DNA of 64,000 bases from Meira nashicola (lineage: Eukaryota; Basidiomycota; Exobasidiomycetes; Exobasidiales; Brachybasidiaceae). Position numbers and translations under genes: made by a program. Below the pieces are notes generated by a model that worked only from the letters and a program-made list of their open reading frames with translations, ran no database searches and was not told where the DNA came from. Shown in pieces: positions 1 through 8,522 of this stretch. Every line of letters begins with the position of its first letter. Position 1 is the first letter of the stretch. Location of the stretch: NCBI GenBank assembly GCA_001600355.1, contig BCJU01000003.1, forward strand, positions 2,484,519 through 2,548,518. The letters are read 5' to 3'.

Positions 1-2
1 AA

Positions 3-491
3 CGATTAATTCCTGTTCAACAATCAGCTGCTTCTCTATCAGCTCATTTGATTGCGTTTGCTCGTCAGCCTACTCCTCCAAATGATGATGAATTAGAACA
101 ATTTGTCCGACAAGAAACATTGGGAGAGAGTGGAGCCGGTTTCTTAACACAAAATGGCGGACAACCAAGTGATGAAGAGATAAAAGCTGTATTGAATTGT
201 ATTCCTCAAACACCAAGTGCCTCCACACCTCCACCTATCAATACGGCAGACATTTGTCGAGCAGTGATTGCTGATTTAATTTCTAAACGTGTCGAAGTAG
301 GATGGAGTACGAGTGGTCATACAGGAGTTGATGTACCGGTTCATGCTTCTGGACCTGCAAAGGATGTGAAAGAATTAAGTGGTAATATCGAGAACACATT
401 TATTGGAACATTTATTGCGAATCAATTAGGCATCGATCTTGCCAATCTAACGAAACGATTAAAAAAGCAACGTTTACAATATTCATCATAA
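3..491 (+). CDS. Alkaline phosphatase, C-terminal part (cut by window edge)
   Basis: Reading frame open from base 3 with no start in the window, ending at TAA 489-491, so this is the last 162 residues of a longer protein. The segment around VGWSTSGHTGVDVPVHASG is the conserved C-terminal block of eukaryotic alkaline phosphatases of the Pho8 type; its His (SGHTG) is a zinc ligand in that family. The family hydrolyses phosphate monoesters, usually in the vacuole or at the cell surface. The tail after the block is basic (KRLKKQR). The N-terminal membrane anchor or signal and the phosphorylated-Ser region lie outside the window, so location cannot be judged. Confidence 0.85.
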   Translation, partial: RLIPVQQSAASLSAHLIAFARQPTPPNDDELEQFVRQETLGESGAGFLTQNGGQPSDEEIKAVLNCIPQTPSASTPPPINTADICRAVIADLISKRVEVGWSTSGHTGVDVPVHASGPAKDVKELSGNIENTFIGTFIANQLGIDLANLTKRLKKQRLQYSS

Positions 492-555
492 TTTAGGATT
501 GTATTTTTTTAGAATAGCATACTAATACAGGATTTTATATTGCTTTTGCGTTCGA

Positions 556-1674
556 TTAAGTTCCACGACCTGTGGTTGGGTTCCATTTACCCTTGTAATC
601 TGCAGTCATGTTGACACCCATGGTAACGTAACCGATTAAACCTTGTTGTAAAACTCCACCTAATTTTTCAACTTCGAAAGTTGGCATGTAACCACCATCA
701 TGAGAATGTTGATAAATTTGCAAAGAATCTTCCCAATTTCTTGTTCTTCCACGACCTACCATTTTTACTAATGGATTTTCGGTATAAGGATAGACTTTAT
801 CAATTTGTTCGTTCAAATCATCTTCGACGAAGAATTGACCTGTATGAACTAAACGACCTGAAGTGAAAGTACCGTTTGGTAACATTTGCCATTCAGGGAA
901 AACTTTAACGTGAACGTGAGTTGCGCGACCTTGATAATAACCTGGAAAGACTGATGTAAATTCTGCAACACCATTACGATCTGTTGGTAATGCTCCACGT
1001 AACCATGTTTCTTCGAATGCAGTACGAGGATAAGCAGATAAAAGACCTCTTCTTGGGCCTTCTTTTGCTGGTTCTTCGTTTACTAAATCTGGACGTGGAT
1101 TTGGATGACCGGCATAATATCCTGTTGCGTTTGCATGCCATAAATCAACTAAAACGTTTGGAACGGGTTCACATGTGTTTACATCAATCACACCAACGTT
1201 CATCATGAATAAAACGCCTAATTGCCATTCTGCCATATTTGATCGAATTGGATGACCGGCTGAATGATAATAAGGACCTTCAGTTACTTCAGGTGCTAAA
1301 ACGCAAGTATTATTACGTATCTTTGTTTCTTGAACAGGTTCACATGCCATTAATTGTTTATTTTGTTCATTTGCTAATTTTGTTATTTGATCAAAAGAAG
1401 CTTCAATTCCTTCAGGTTCAAAATATCCAGAAGCGAATAAATTTTGATGTGAAGTTGGATCTCCACCTAAAACACGTTGAGCGAAAGATCGTTTTCTTGC
1501 TGCTTCTAAAACTGCAATTTGTGGTGCACAATGATAGGCTGTCGTTTGTCTATCTAAAAATTCAGCAACTTGTCCTTCTGTCTTTGGTCCATGTGCAATT
1601 ACCGTACTAGCCAAAGCAATTAAAGCTCCTAAACCAGCTCTAATTGCACAACGTTGTGATGTGCTAGTCTTCAT
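556..1674 (-). CDS. Secreted intradiol ring-cleavage dioxygenase
   Basis: 372 residues. An N-terminal hydrophobic segment (about residues 10-27, ending ...VIAHG) looks like a signal peptide. The catalytic domain starts near residue 125. The four non-haem Fe(III) ligands of intradiol dioxygenases are visible: Tyr136 in EGPYYH, Tyr247 in FPGYYQGR, and His253 and His255 in RATHVHVKV. The family opens catechol-type rings between the two hydroxyls; this extracellular fungal branch acts on small phenolics or lignin-derived catechols, and the exact substrate cannot be read from sequence. No intron. It is divergent from the CMD-hydrolase fusion at 2220, which supports a role in aromatic breakdown, although the secreted location means its product would have to be imported. 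Confidence 0.9.
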   Translation of the reverse strand: MKTSTSQRCAIRAGLGALIALASTVIAHGPKTEGQVAEFLDRQTTAYHCAPQIAVLEAARKRSFAQRVLGGDPTSHQNLFASGYFEPEGIEASFDQITKLANEQNKQLMACEPVQETKIRNNTCVLAPEVTEGPYYHSAGHPIRSNMAEWQLGVLFMMNVGVIDVNTCEPVPNVLVDLWHANATGYYAGHPNPRPDLVNEEPAKEGPRRGLLSAYPRTAFEETWLRGALPTDRNGVAEFTSVFPGYYQGRATHVHVKVFPEWQMLPNGTFTSGRLVHTGQFFVEDDLNEQIDKVYPYTENPLVKMVGRGRTRNWEDSLQIYQHSHDGGYMPTFEVEKLGGVLQQGLIGYVTMGVNMTADYKGKWNPTTGRGT

Positions 1675-2219
1675 TATGCTATGTATAGTAAAGAGATAAA
1701 AGTGTATAAAGGAAGAAATAAATGATGATGAACTTGCTCTTTTTATACTTTTCTTTACTTTATGCTTTTAAAAGTTTTGCCGCTCCGATCGGAGAATTGG
1801 GCGTAAAAGCAGTGATTTATTTTCATTTGCGGGGTACCTTACAGCCAATAAAAAATGAAAAAGCTCGGTCTGGACTTTTATTTCACTCTTCGGTTGACAA
1901 TTTCCATTGGTTGACAGTCAGTCTAGGTATGTAATAGCCCAGCCTTTAGCATTTCTTGACGCGTATCCAGCCAATGCCCTTTCACTCAAATCTCTCCGAT
2001 GTCCGGTATCGGATTTGGACCCAGTGTACGCCGTGCAGCCATTTTCGTGCGATTAAAAGATTTGAATGTGTCCGGCAATTTTAATACGGGCTTACCCCAC
2101 GCAGAAAGAATGGAAAATGACATTAACACGGGGGGAAATGGAGTCATTCGAAGTTGGAAGATGTATTTTGCATGTTCAAGGCTTCACCACGACCATCACA
2201 ATCACAAAACAACAACAAT
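1675..2219. promoter_or_regulatory. Shared divergent promoter of the aromatic-catabolism pair
   Basis: 545 bp between two start codons pointing away from each other. A TTTATAC element lies near 1714-1720, read on the minus strand about 40 bp before the dioxygenase start. No convincing TATA is seen for the plus-strand gene. Short open frames here have no recognisable product. I infer co-regulation from layout only. Confidence 0.5.
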
Positions 2220-3728
2220 ATGCCACGTATACCATACGTACCTGTAGATCTAGCAGGTCCAATAGCAGATGCTATTCGTGCACGTAGAGGTGATCGTGGT
2301 TTGATTGCATTAGATAGAAGTCTTTTACATGCTCCACCTGTTGCAGAAGGATGGAATAAATTATTAGGTGCAATTCGAACTGGATCAGATTTATCCGATG
2401 ATTTACGTGAAATTATAATTTTAAGAGTTGCAGTTAGAAATGGAGCAAGTTATGAATGGATTTCACATTCACCTGTTGCAAAAAAAGGTGGAGTTACAGA
2501 TGAACAATTAGCCGTAGTTGGAGATTTATATAACAGAATCGACAAAAGTAAAAAAGGAAAACTTTCTCCCGTTCAACAAGCATGCCTTCAATTAGCCGAT
2601 GAAATGACACAATATATCAAAGTACGTGATGAAACGTTTGAAAACTTAAAAGGACTTCTAGCACAAGCAAAAGGACCAGAAGCAGCAGAAAAACAAATTA
2701 CTGAAGCTGTTGCAACTTGTGCTACATACAATATGGTCAGTCGTTTCTTGGTTGCAATGAATGTGGCAGATCATAATGATATCTCTTGTCCTGTTCCTGG
2801 ATTACCTGAAAATGTTGAAGCAACCGGTAGTGTTGCTTATCCTGCTTCTTCTTTCAATTATAGTCATGGATTAGTTCAAGTTGCAGAAAATGTTAAATTA
2901 GCAACAAAAGTGCATTTCCACAGCGTTCAAGCTCCATGGATCGTTTTCGTTAACAGTTTAATGACTAATTTGACAATGTGGGATGCTATTTTGCCTGCTT
3001 TCGCTGCTCATTTTAATATCGTCACTTACGATCAACGTGGACATGGTGCTTCGGATATTCCACCTTCTGATAACAATTTAGATGAATTAGCAGATGATAT
3101 TGCTGCAATCTTAGACGCTCTTGGAATTGAACGTGCACATGCTGTTATTGGAGTCTCTCAAGGTGGAGCAACAACGCTCAATTTTGCCATCAGACATGGT
3201 GCATTACGTTGTTCACGTGTGGTTGTATGCGATACACAAGCTATTTCACCTGAAGCAAATACTATTGCATGGAATGAACGTAAAGCATTAGCACGTAAAG
3301 AAGGAATGGGAACTTTAGCCGATCAAACGATTCCAAGATGGTTCCCGATCGGTCAAAGTAAAGCAACAGATGCAGTACGTGCGAATGTTTGGCAAATGGT
3401 TGCAAAGACTTCGATTGAAGGATTCTCAAAAAGTGCAAGTGCATTACAAGGTTACGATTTAGTGAAATCAGGAGTTGTTGAAGCCTTACAAGGTAAACAA
3501 AAACCAACAATTTCAACAAACACAGGAACAACTTCCGCACCACTACAAACTTTATTCGTTGCAGGAGCTTTAGATGGAAAATTGCCAGATGTTTTGCAAG
3601 AATTAACAAATAAAGTTGGCTCTTCAACAGCTTCATTCACAAAAATTGACGGTGCAGGTCATTTGCCAATGTGTGATAATTCACAAGCATTCGTTGATGC
3701 TGTTTTAACCTGGTTACTACAAAAATAG
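2220..3728 (+). CDS. Fused carboxymuconolactone decarboxylase-like / alpha-beta hydrolase (3-oxoadipate enol-lactonase-like)
   Basis: 502 residues. The ATG at 2220 (A at -3) was chosen because it starts just before the conserved domain; an in-frame ATG at 2172 would add 16 residues of low complexity. Residues about 30-190 form an AhpD/CMD-like helical domain (LREIIILRVAVRNG, YEWISHSPVA). It lacks the CxxC pair of peroxidase-type AhpD, as expected for decarboxylase-type members. Residues about 215-500 form an alpha/beta hydrolase: nucleophile Ser313 in GVSQGG, an acidic residue in AGALDG and His in GAGHLPM. In the beta-ketoadipate pathway these domains decarboxylate carboxymuconolactone and hydrolyse the enol-lactone. 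Bacterial PcaL fuses the same two activities with the hydrolase first; here the CMD domain is first. Its 3' end is only 24 bp from the convergent HEN1 gene. Confidence 0.88.
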   Translation: MPRIPYVPVDLAGPIADAIRARRGDRGLIALDRSLLHAPPVAEGWNKLLGAIRTGSDLSDDLREIIILRVAVRNGASYEWISHSPVAKKGGVTDEQLAVVGDLYNRIDKSKKGKLSPVQQACLQLADEMTQYIKVRDETFENLKGLLAQAKGPEAAEKQITEAVATCATYNMVSRFLVAMNVADHNDISCPVPGLPENVEATGSVAYPASSFNYSHGLVQVAENVKLATKVHFHSVQAPWIVFVNSLMTNLTMWDAILPAFAAHFNIVTYDQRGHGASDIPPSDNNLDELADDIAAILDALGIERAHAVIGVSQGGATTLNFAIRHGALRCSRVVVCDTQAISPEANTIAWNERKALARKEGMGTLADQTIPRWFPIGQSKATDAVRANVWQMVAKTSIEGFSKSASALQGYDLVKSGVVEALQGKQKPTISTNTGTTSAPLQTLFVAGALDGKLPDVLQELTNKVGSSTASFTKIDGAGHLPMCDNSQAFVDAVLTWLLQK

Positions 3729-3752
3729 TGAATGTATCTTAGATATGACAAA

Positions 3753-4954
3753 TCATAATAGCTTTTTTAGAATATATATATCTCCATCTTTCTCCACTAA
3801 AGAATATTCTTTATTTTGCAAGCTTTTTGCATCAGGTAGAAAGGTCTCCAAACTACCACAATATGCCTTACGTATTTCTTCATCCAACCAGACTTGGTAC
3901 ATGTTTGCCATTAAACCTTGCTTGGTCTCGAAGGCAAGATGATCGAACGTTGATTCAAAGATGTCTACTTCACCATCTTCACAGATTTGTCTATCAGACG
4001 CCATAAAATCATGCATAGTCTTGTATGACTTTTCATTTTCTTCAACAGCATTAGAAGTCGCAATTTGTTCTTTTGGTAAGATTCTTGTCAAGATGCAGCA
4101 ATGACTTGCACATCGAGCATTTTCGCCATCTGTCAAATCTTCTACTTTTACGTCGTCAACGAGACGATAGCCTCTTCCAATTTCGTCAAATTTGACTTGG
4201 TATCCATACACTTCCGCAATCGTTTCGATCCATGAACGAAATTCAACTATAGTCCATTCGAATTTATGATCATCATGTCGGAACATTCTGTCGGTTCTAC
4301 CTGTTGGATCTTTGTAGCTTTTTTGAGAATGTGAATCATTTTTGAATTTGACATTGAATGAGTAATTTGGCGTTGTGATCAGGACGGTTTTCGGTTTCCA
4401 ATTTCCCAATACACGAGGTCCAAATTCATTCAAACAATCATCATCAAGATGTTCAATAAATTCCGAAGCAATAAGAACATCAATTTCATTTTTGAAAGAA
4501 TGAATATTTCTATAATCGGTTGCATTTAACTCTACCGTCAAATGAGAAAATCGAAGGATGTTTTGTTGTAATTCTTTTTTTGCTTTTTCATCAATATGAA
4601 CGCCAAGTTTAGATACTGTTTTTTCATCTTTGTCGACGCATATAATCTTCTTTGGAGCGATTGAAGGTAATTGTAAGAATGGGTGATCCGTTACATTGAA
4701 AGCAGATTTAAAGCTTTTTTTCCATTCTTCCGATGGTTCAATCCATAACGCTGGCTTGATCAAAGCTCTAGTGATAGGTCCTTCATTGCAACCGAGCTCA
4801 AGAACCTGATTGTAACAATTTCAGCATCGTTCATCCTTGCTTTTTTACCCACCCTTTAGCCACTCACTATGTCATGTCTACTATCTCGAATACAGCCCAG
4901 AATCCATCGTTGACGTTGCATACGAAGTGGTGTTTCAAAAAAGATGGGACTCAT
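3753..4954 (-). CDS. HEN1: HEN1-type small-RNA 2'-O-methyltransferase (2 exons)
   Basis: Exon 1 is 4954-4868 (29 codons, MSPIFFETPLRMQRQRW...) and exon 2 is 4805-3753. The 62-nt intron (donor GTGAGT, acceptor CAG, phase 0) joins the N-terminal FxTPLxxQR motif of HEN1 proteins to the SAM-binding motif VLELGCNEG at residue 30. Total is 379 residues. The metal-binding signature of HEN1 is present: Glu144, Glu147 and His148 in EFIEHL, and His209 in RHDDHKFEW. HEN1 enzymes methylate the 2'-hydroxyl of the 3'-terminal nucleotide of small RNAs and protect them from decay. No double-stranded-RNA-binding domains precede it, so the architecture is the compact animal/bacterial form rather than the plant one. 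About 130 C-terminal residues after the catalytic core are unassigned. Confidence 0.9.
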
Positions 4955-5376
4955 GACCCCTAGATTATTTTAGGCATTGATAGCTTTAATGTAAGACTGG
5001 AAAAAGACAAACCAGCTTATCATCAGATCGAATTCACCTCCATTTCCTTCACCGCCTTTCTGACGCCATTTCATTTGTGGCGCCAACGGATTATGGTCGT
5101 AATTAATGGAAACAATGATCACAAGAGCAAGCAAGCACACACATTAATGCGGGAGGACTTCTAATTCTTCTTTGTGCGTAAATCGGCGACTAGCGTTTGC
5201 ATGCACCCACAAACACACAAAGACAAACACACACGGCCGTAAGCAACACGAATGAAAGCCGGTCAGAAAACAAGTCCGTGCAGATTTCCCCCGCGAAAGG
5301 ACCGGAGCAATTCAAAAAGCCTCGACTCGTTATAAAACACTTCTTTTCTCTTCTCTCCTTCCCTTCACCCGCATTT
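4955..5376. other. Divergent intergenic region
   Basis: 422 bp between the HEN1 start and the quinone reductase start. An ATG at 5197 is in frame with the quinone reductase, but the added residues are low complexity and the TATA box at 5331 lies downstream of it, so I treat this stretch as promoter. Confidence 0.5.
5331..5338 (+). promoter_or_regulatory. TATA box of quinone reductase gene
   Basis: TATAAAAC, followed by a pyrimidine-rich run and the ATG at 5377 only 39 bp downstream. A start site 25-35 bp after the box would give a very short leader, so ribosomes might skip the first ATG. Confidence 0.6.
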
Positions 5377-6474
5377 ATGCTTCGTCTTCGTCAAATTACC
5401 TCACAATTAAGAGGATCATCAATTGTTAATCCTATCGTCAAGACAACTTCTTCTATCGCAACTATGTCTACTTCCACCTCTATTCCATCCAAGATGCGAG
5501 CTGTGCAAATTATGAAACAAGGTGGATTAGACGTTCTCGAAGATAGAGAAGCAGATGTTCCAAAGCCAGGACCAAATGATATTTTGATTAAAGTAAATAA
5601 AGCAGGTGTAAACTTTATTGATACTTATCAACGTTCAGGTTTGTATAAAATTGAAAAATTTCCTTATACTTTAGGACAAGAAGCTGCAGGTAAGGTAGTT
5701 GCCGTTGGAGAATCACAAAAAGGAAAAGGTTTAGAGGTTGGAGATCGAGCAATCACTTACTTTGGAGGAAGTTTTGCCGAATACGTTTCCGTTCCACGTG
5801 CAAGGATTACAAAAGTACCCGATGCAGTGAATGATACAGATGCTGTCGCTTCTTGCGTTCAAGGTTTAACAGCTTGGACTTTGGTTCGCGAAACATATTC
5901 AGTCAAAAAAGGTGATTGGGTTTTAGTTCATGCAGCTGCCGGTGGTGTAGGCTTATTGTTATGTCAAATGGCAAAACATTTAGGTGCACATGTGATTGGA
6001 ACAACTTCATCTGAAGAAAAAGCAGAAGAAGCAAAGAAGAATGGTGCAGAACATATGATCAATTATGCAAAAGAGAATACTGTCGAACGTGTTCTCGAAA
6101 TCACGAACGGTCAAGGCGTTCAAGCAATCTTTGATGGTGTTGGAAAAGATACATGGGAAGATGATTTTAAGATGATCGCACGTAAAGGTACTATTGCTAC
6201 TTTTGGAAATGCTTCTGGAGCTGTTGAACCTTTTGCTCCTCTCAAATTGGCCGGAAAGAATGTCAAAGTAGCAAGGCCAACACTTGTCAATTATGTTTAT
6301 ACACAAGAAGAATTTGAGACAACGTATGCCGAATTATTTGATTTAATCGCAAAAGGCATCGTCAAATTCAAAATTCATGGTGAATATAATCTTTCCGCTC
6401 AAGGTATTCGTCAAGCTCAAGAAGATATCACTAGCAGAAAGACGAGTGGGAAACTTATTGTCAATGTAGCATGA
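5377..6474 (+). CDS. Quinone oxidoreductase, zeta-crystallin type (NADPH-dependent)
   Basis: 365 residues from ATG 5377, or 336 from the in-frame ATG 5464 (MSTSTSIPSK). The MDR family fold is clear: GroES-like half (MKQGGLDVLEDRE, then GVNFIDTYQRSGLY and GQEAAGKV) and Rossmann half with the cofactor loop AAAGGVGLL and a following HLGAHVIGT strand. No structural zinc cysteines are seen, as expected for the zeta-crystallin/Zta1 branch, which reduces quinones and other electrophiles one electron at a time. The first 29 residues are rich in Arg, Ser and Thr with no acidic residue (MLRLRQITSQLRG), like a mitochondrial presequence. I infer that two starts could give mitochondrial and cytosolic forms. 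No intron. Confidence 0.92.
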   Translation: MLRLRQITSQLRGSSIVNPIVKTTSSIATMSTSTSIPSKMRAVQIMKQGGLDVLEDREADVPKPGPNDILIKVNKAGVNFIDTYQRSGLYKIEKFPYTLGQEAAGKVVAVGESQKGKGLEVGDRAITYFGGSFAEYVSVPRARITKVPDAVNDTDAVASCVQGLTAWTLVRETYSVKKGDWVLVHAAAGGVGLLLCQMAKHLGAHVIGTTSSEEKAEEAKKNGAEHMINYAKENTVERVLEITNGQGVQAIFDGVGKDTWEDDFKMIARKGTIATFGNASGAVEPFAPLKLAGKNVKVARPTLVNYVYTQEEFETTYAELFDLIAKGIVKFKIHGEYNLSAQGIRQAQEDITSRKTSGKLIVNVA

Positions 6475-6617
6475 TAAATTATAAGAAATACTTTGCTCTT
6501 GGGAAAAGCTGTACAAATGCAAAAGATATAAGAAAAACATAAGATGGGTGTGGATACATGAGTAGGTAAGATACATAGAAGTTGACGGAATTGAAAGGCC
6601 ATATTTGTATTAAGTTT

Positions 6618-7247
6618 TCAAAAACCCGGCATTCTTTTTTTGTTCGCTTTGGGTTGTTTCTTAGAACAATTGTGTAATTGAGGGCTACGTTGCGAACGGA
6701 CTCTCTTTTTCGACTTGAGGATCTTCTTTGATGGAGTAGGTGTAATCAAGTTGCAAGCGCAGTCAATATGCTGAGCATTCTTATTTTTACCCTCTTTCAA
6801 TGCTTGCACTTTTACATCTGATCTTCTTTTGTGATCGAATTCTTCTTTGTCTGGAGTTGAGTTTGCACTATCAGGGACAGATACAGTTCCGACTTCATTG
6901 TGTACTTCCAATGATGGTTTATCCGACTTCGATGGTAAAGTTGAGGATGGATCACTTGTCATAGTCAAAGGTCTTTTCAATCCATGACTAGATTTCTTTG
7001 CCTTTTCTGCATCAGAGAATGGAAGTGATACTTCAGGGAAACCCCAAGTGAAATTCGCATCATTGCATTCGTCATTCGCTAGCATGGGACTGTTTGGTTC
7101 GAGATTATCAGACTCGGGGTTCCAAACAAATATTACTGATGATAGAGCTTGAACAGTTTTTTGAAAGAACAAGTCTTCATCATTAATCTCTACATCATCA
7201 TTTGAGTAGAGTTGAGGTGGAGTTAGGCAGAAAGTGGAATAAGACAT
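6618..7247 (-). CDS. Hypothetical basic, probably nuclear protein
   Basis: 209 residues from the first ATG of the frame at 7247. I do not recognise a domain. The N-terminal third has FTWGFPEVSLPFSDAEKAKK, the middle is Ser/Thr/Pro-rich, and the C-terminus is strongly basic (KKILKSKKRVRSQR, KKQPKANKKR), consistent with nuclear localisation. Two cysteines occur in DCACN. It is convergent with the quinone reductase (143 bp apart) and divergent from FCF1. Codon use resembles its neighbours, so it is probably real, but no homology can be claimed. Confidence 0.55.
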   Translation of the reverse strand: MSYSTFCLTPPQLYSNDDVEINDEDLFFQKTVQALSSVIFVWNPESDNLEPNSPMLANDECNDANFTWGFPEVSLPFSDAEKAKKSSHGLKRPLTMTSDPSSTLPSKSDKPSLEVHNEVGTVSVPDSANSTPDKEEFDHKRRSDVKVQALKEGKNKNAQHIDCACNLITPTPSKKILKSKKRVRSQRSPQLHNCSKKQPKANKKRMPGF

Positions 7248-7659
7248 GATCGGAGATTGAGGTAACCAATGGGAAAATAAAAGGTGGGATGATGGGATGG
7301 AAGAAGAATCAAAACATTTCAATCAACACTTTAAATGGAGCTTTTGGAAAAGTTTCCGCTAAGTAAGATTGCGCCATCATTATAGTCGACTAACCGACTT
7401 GACTCATCGGATGGTTGTAAGATAAATGCGTCAATAGATGGTAATAGAATAGGAAAAGGGTGCGGGAGTTATAAACTCTACGCAAGCGTGAAATGCACGT
7501 GTATTTTATTTTTTTGGATGCTAATGCACAAAAAGTTCAATTTTACGTTTAAACAACAATTTCGCGATTTAATACTGTTACACTGCCTGTGCCACTTCTG
7601 TTAACACTCCAAACAATCTTCCAACCATCATCACACCTTGGCATTACTGAAAGGGCAAA
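7248..7659. other. Divergent intergenic region before FCF1
   Basis: 412 bp serving as promoter for the minus-strand hypothetical gene and FCF1. No clear TATA or repeated element seen. Confidence 0.4.
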
Positions 7660-8244
7660 ATGGGAAAGAAGAAACAAACTAAGAAATTTGCTTTGGTAAA
7701 GCGTATGCTCAATCCATCCGATCAGAGATTAAAAGAGAATCAAGTAAAAGAAGCAGCAAAAAAGAAAGCAATTGAAGAAAAAGCAGTTAAACATGTCACT
7801 CCAGCTGCATCATCCATGTTCTTTCAACATAATACAGCTTTAGGACCTCCTTATCGTGTTTTGGTGGATACGAATTTTATCAATTTTAGTTTACAAAATA
7901 AAATTGAATTGGTTCAAGGAATGATGGATTGTTTATATGCAAAATCCATTCCATGTATCACTCAATGCGTCCTTGCCGAACTGGAAAAACTTGGTCCTAG
8001 ATATCGGATTGCATTACGTGTAGCCAGAGATCCAAGATTTGAACGTTTACCGTGCACACATAAAGGTACATATGCAGATGATTGCATAATTGATCGAATC
8101 AATACACACAAATGTTACATGGTCGCCACATGTGATCGTGAACTAAGGAGAAGGGTACGCAAGGTTCCAGGTATTCCGCTCATGTATATCGCTCAACATC
8201 AATATCGCGTTGAACGTTTACCAGATGGTGGAATGCCATCATAG
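7660..8244 (+). CDS. FCF1: rRNA-processing protein Fcf1 (PIN domain)
   Basis: 194 residues, close to the family length of about 190-200. The N-terminus has the basic Fcf1 signature (MGKKKQTKKFALVKRM) followed by a Lys/Ala-rich helix. The PIN domain covers about residues 65-180, with the acidic positions visible in VLVDTNF, AELEKLG, ADDCIID and TCDRELRRR. Fcf1/Utp24 is a nucleolar component of the small-subunit processome needed for early pre-18S rRNA cleavages. No intron. Confidence 0.97.
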   Translation: MGKKKQTKKFALVKRMLNPSDQRLKENQVKEAAKKKAIEEKAVKHVTPAASSMFFQHNTALGPPYRVLVDTNFINFSLQNKIELVQGMMDCLYAKSIPCITQCVLAELEKLGPRYRIALRVARDPRFERLPCTHKGTYADDCIIDRINTHKCYMVATCDRELRRRVRKVPGIPLMYIAQHQYRVERLPDGGMPS

Positions 8245-8522
8245 TCGTATTTATGGTTTGCAAAACTTTCTCTTTTTCATTTGTATCATATATTCAAGCA
8301 TTCAATATACTCTCTGTTTTCGTTTCCTTTCCGACAAAAGTGTTTACACAGAAAGAAGCGCGACAACCTCCGAACAAAGGATATTGCGTGCATGATTGGG
8401 CGTAAGCGGTCCGTCATCCGAGTGAACATCTAGCTGAGCAGGAAAGAATGGATGCATAATGAAACAAACCTTTCCGGAAATGACAAGCTTTCTTTCTCTT
8501 TCAATCACTCGCATTTTTCATC

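Noticed and set aside
5197..5376. 60-residue N-terminal extension of the quinone reductase
   Set aside because: It precedes the TATA box at 5331 and is low complexity with no resemblance to the family.
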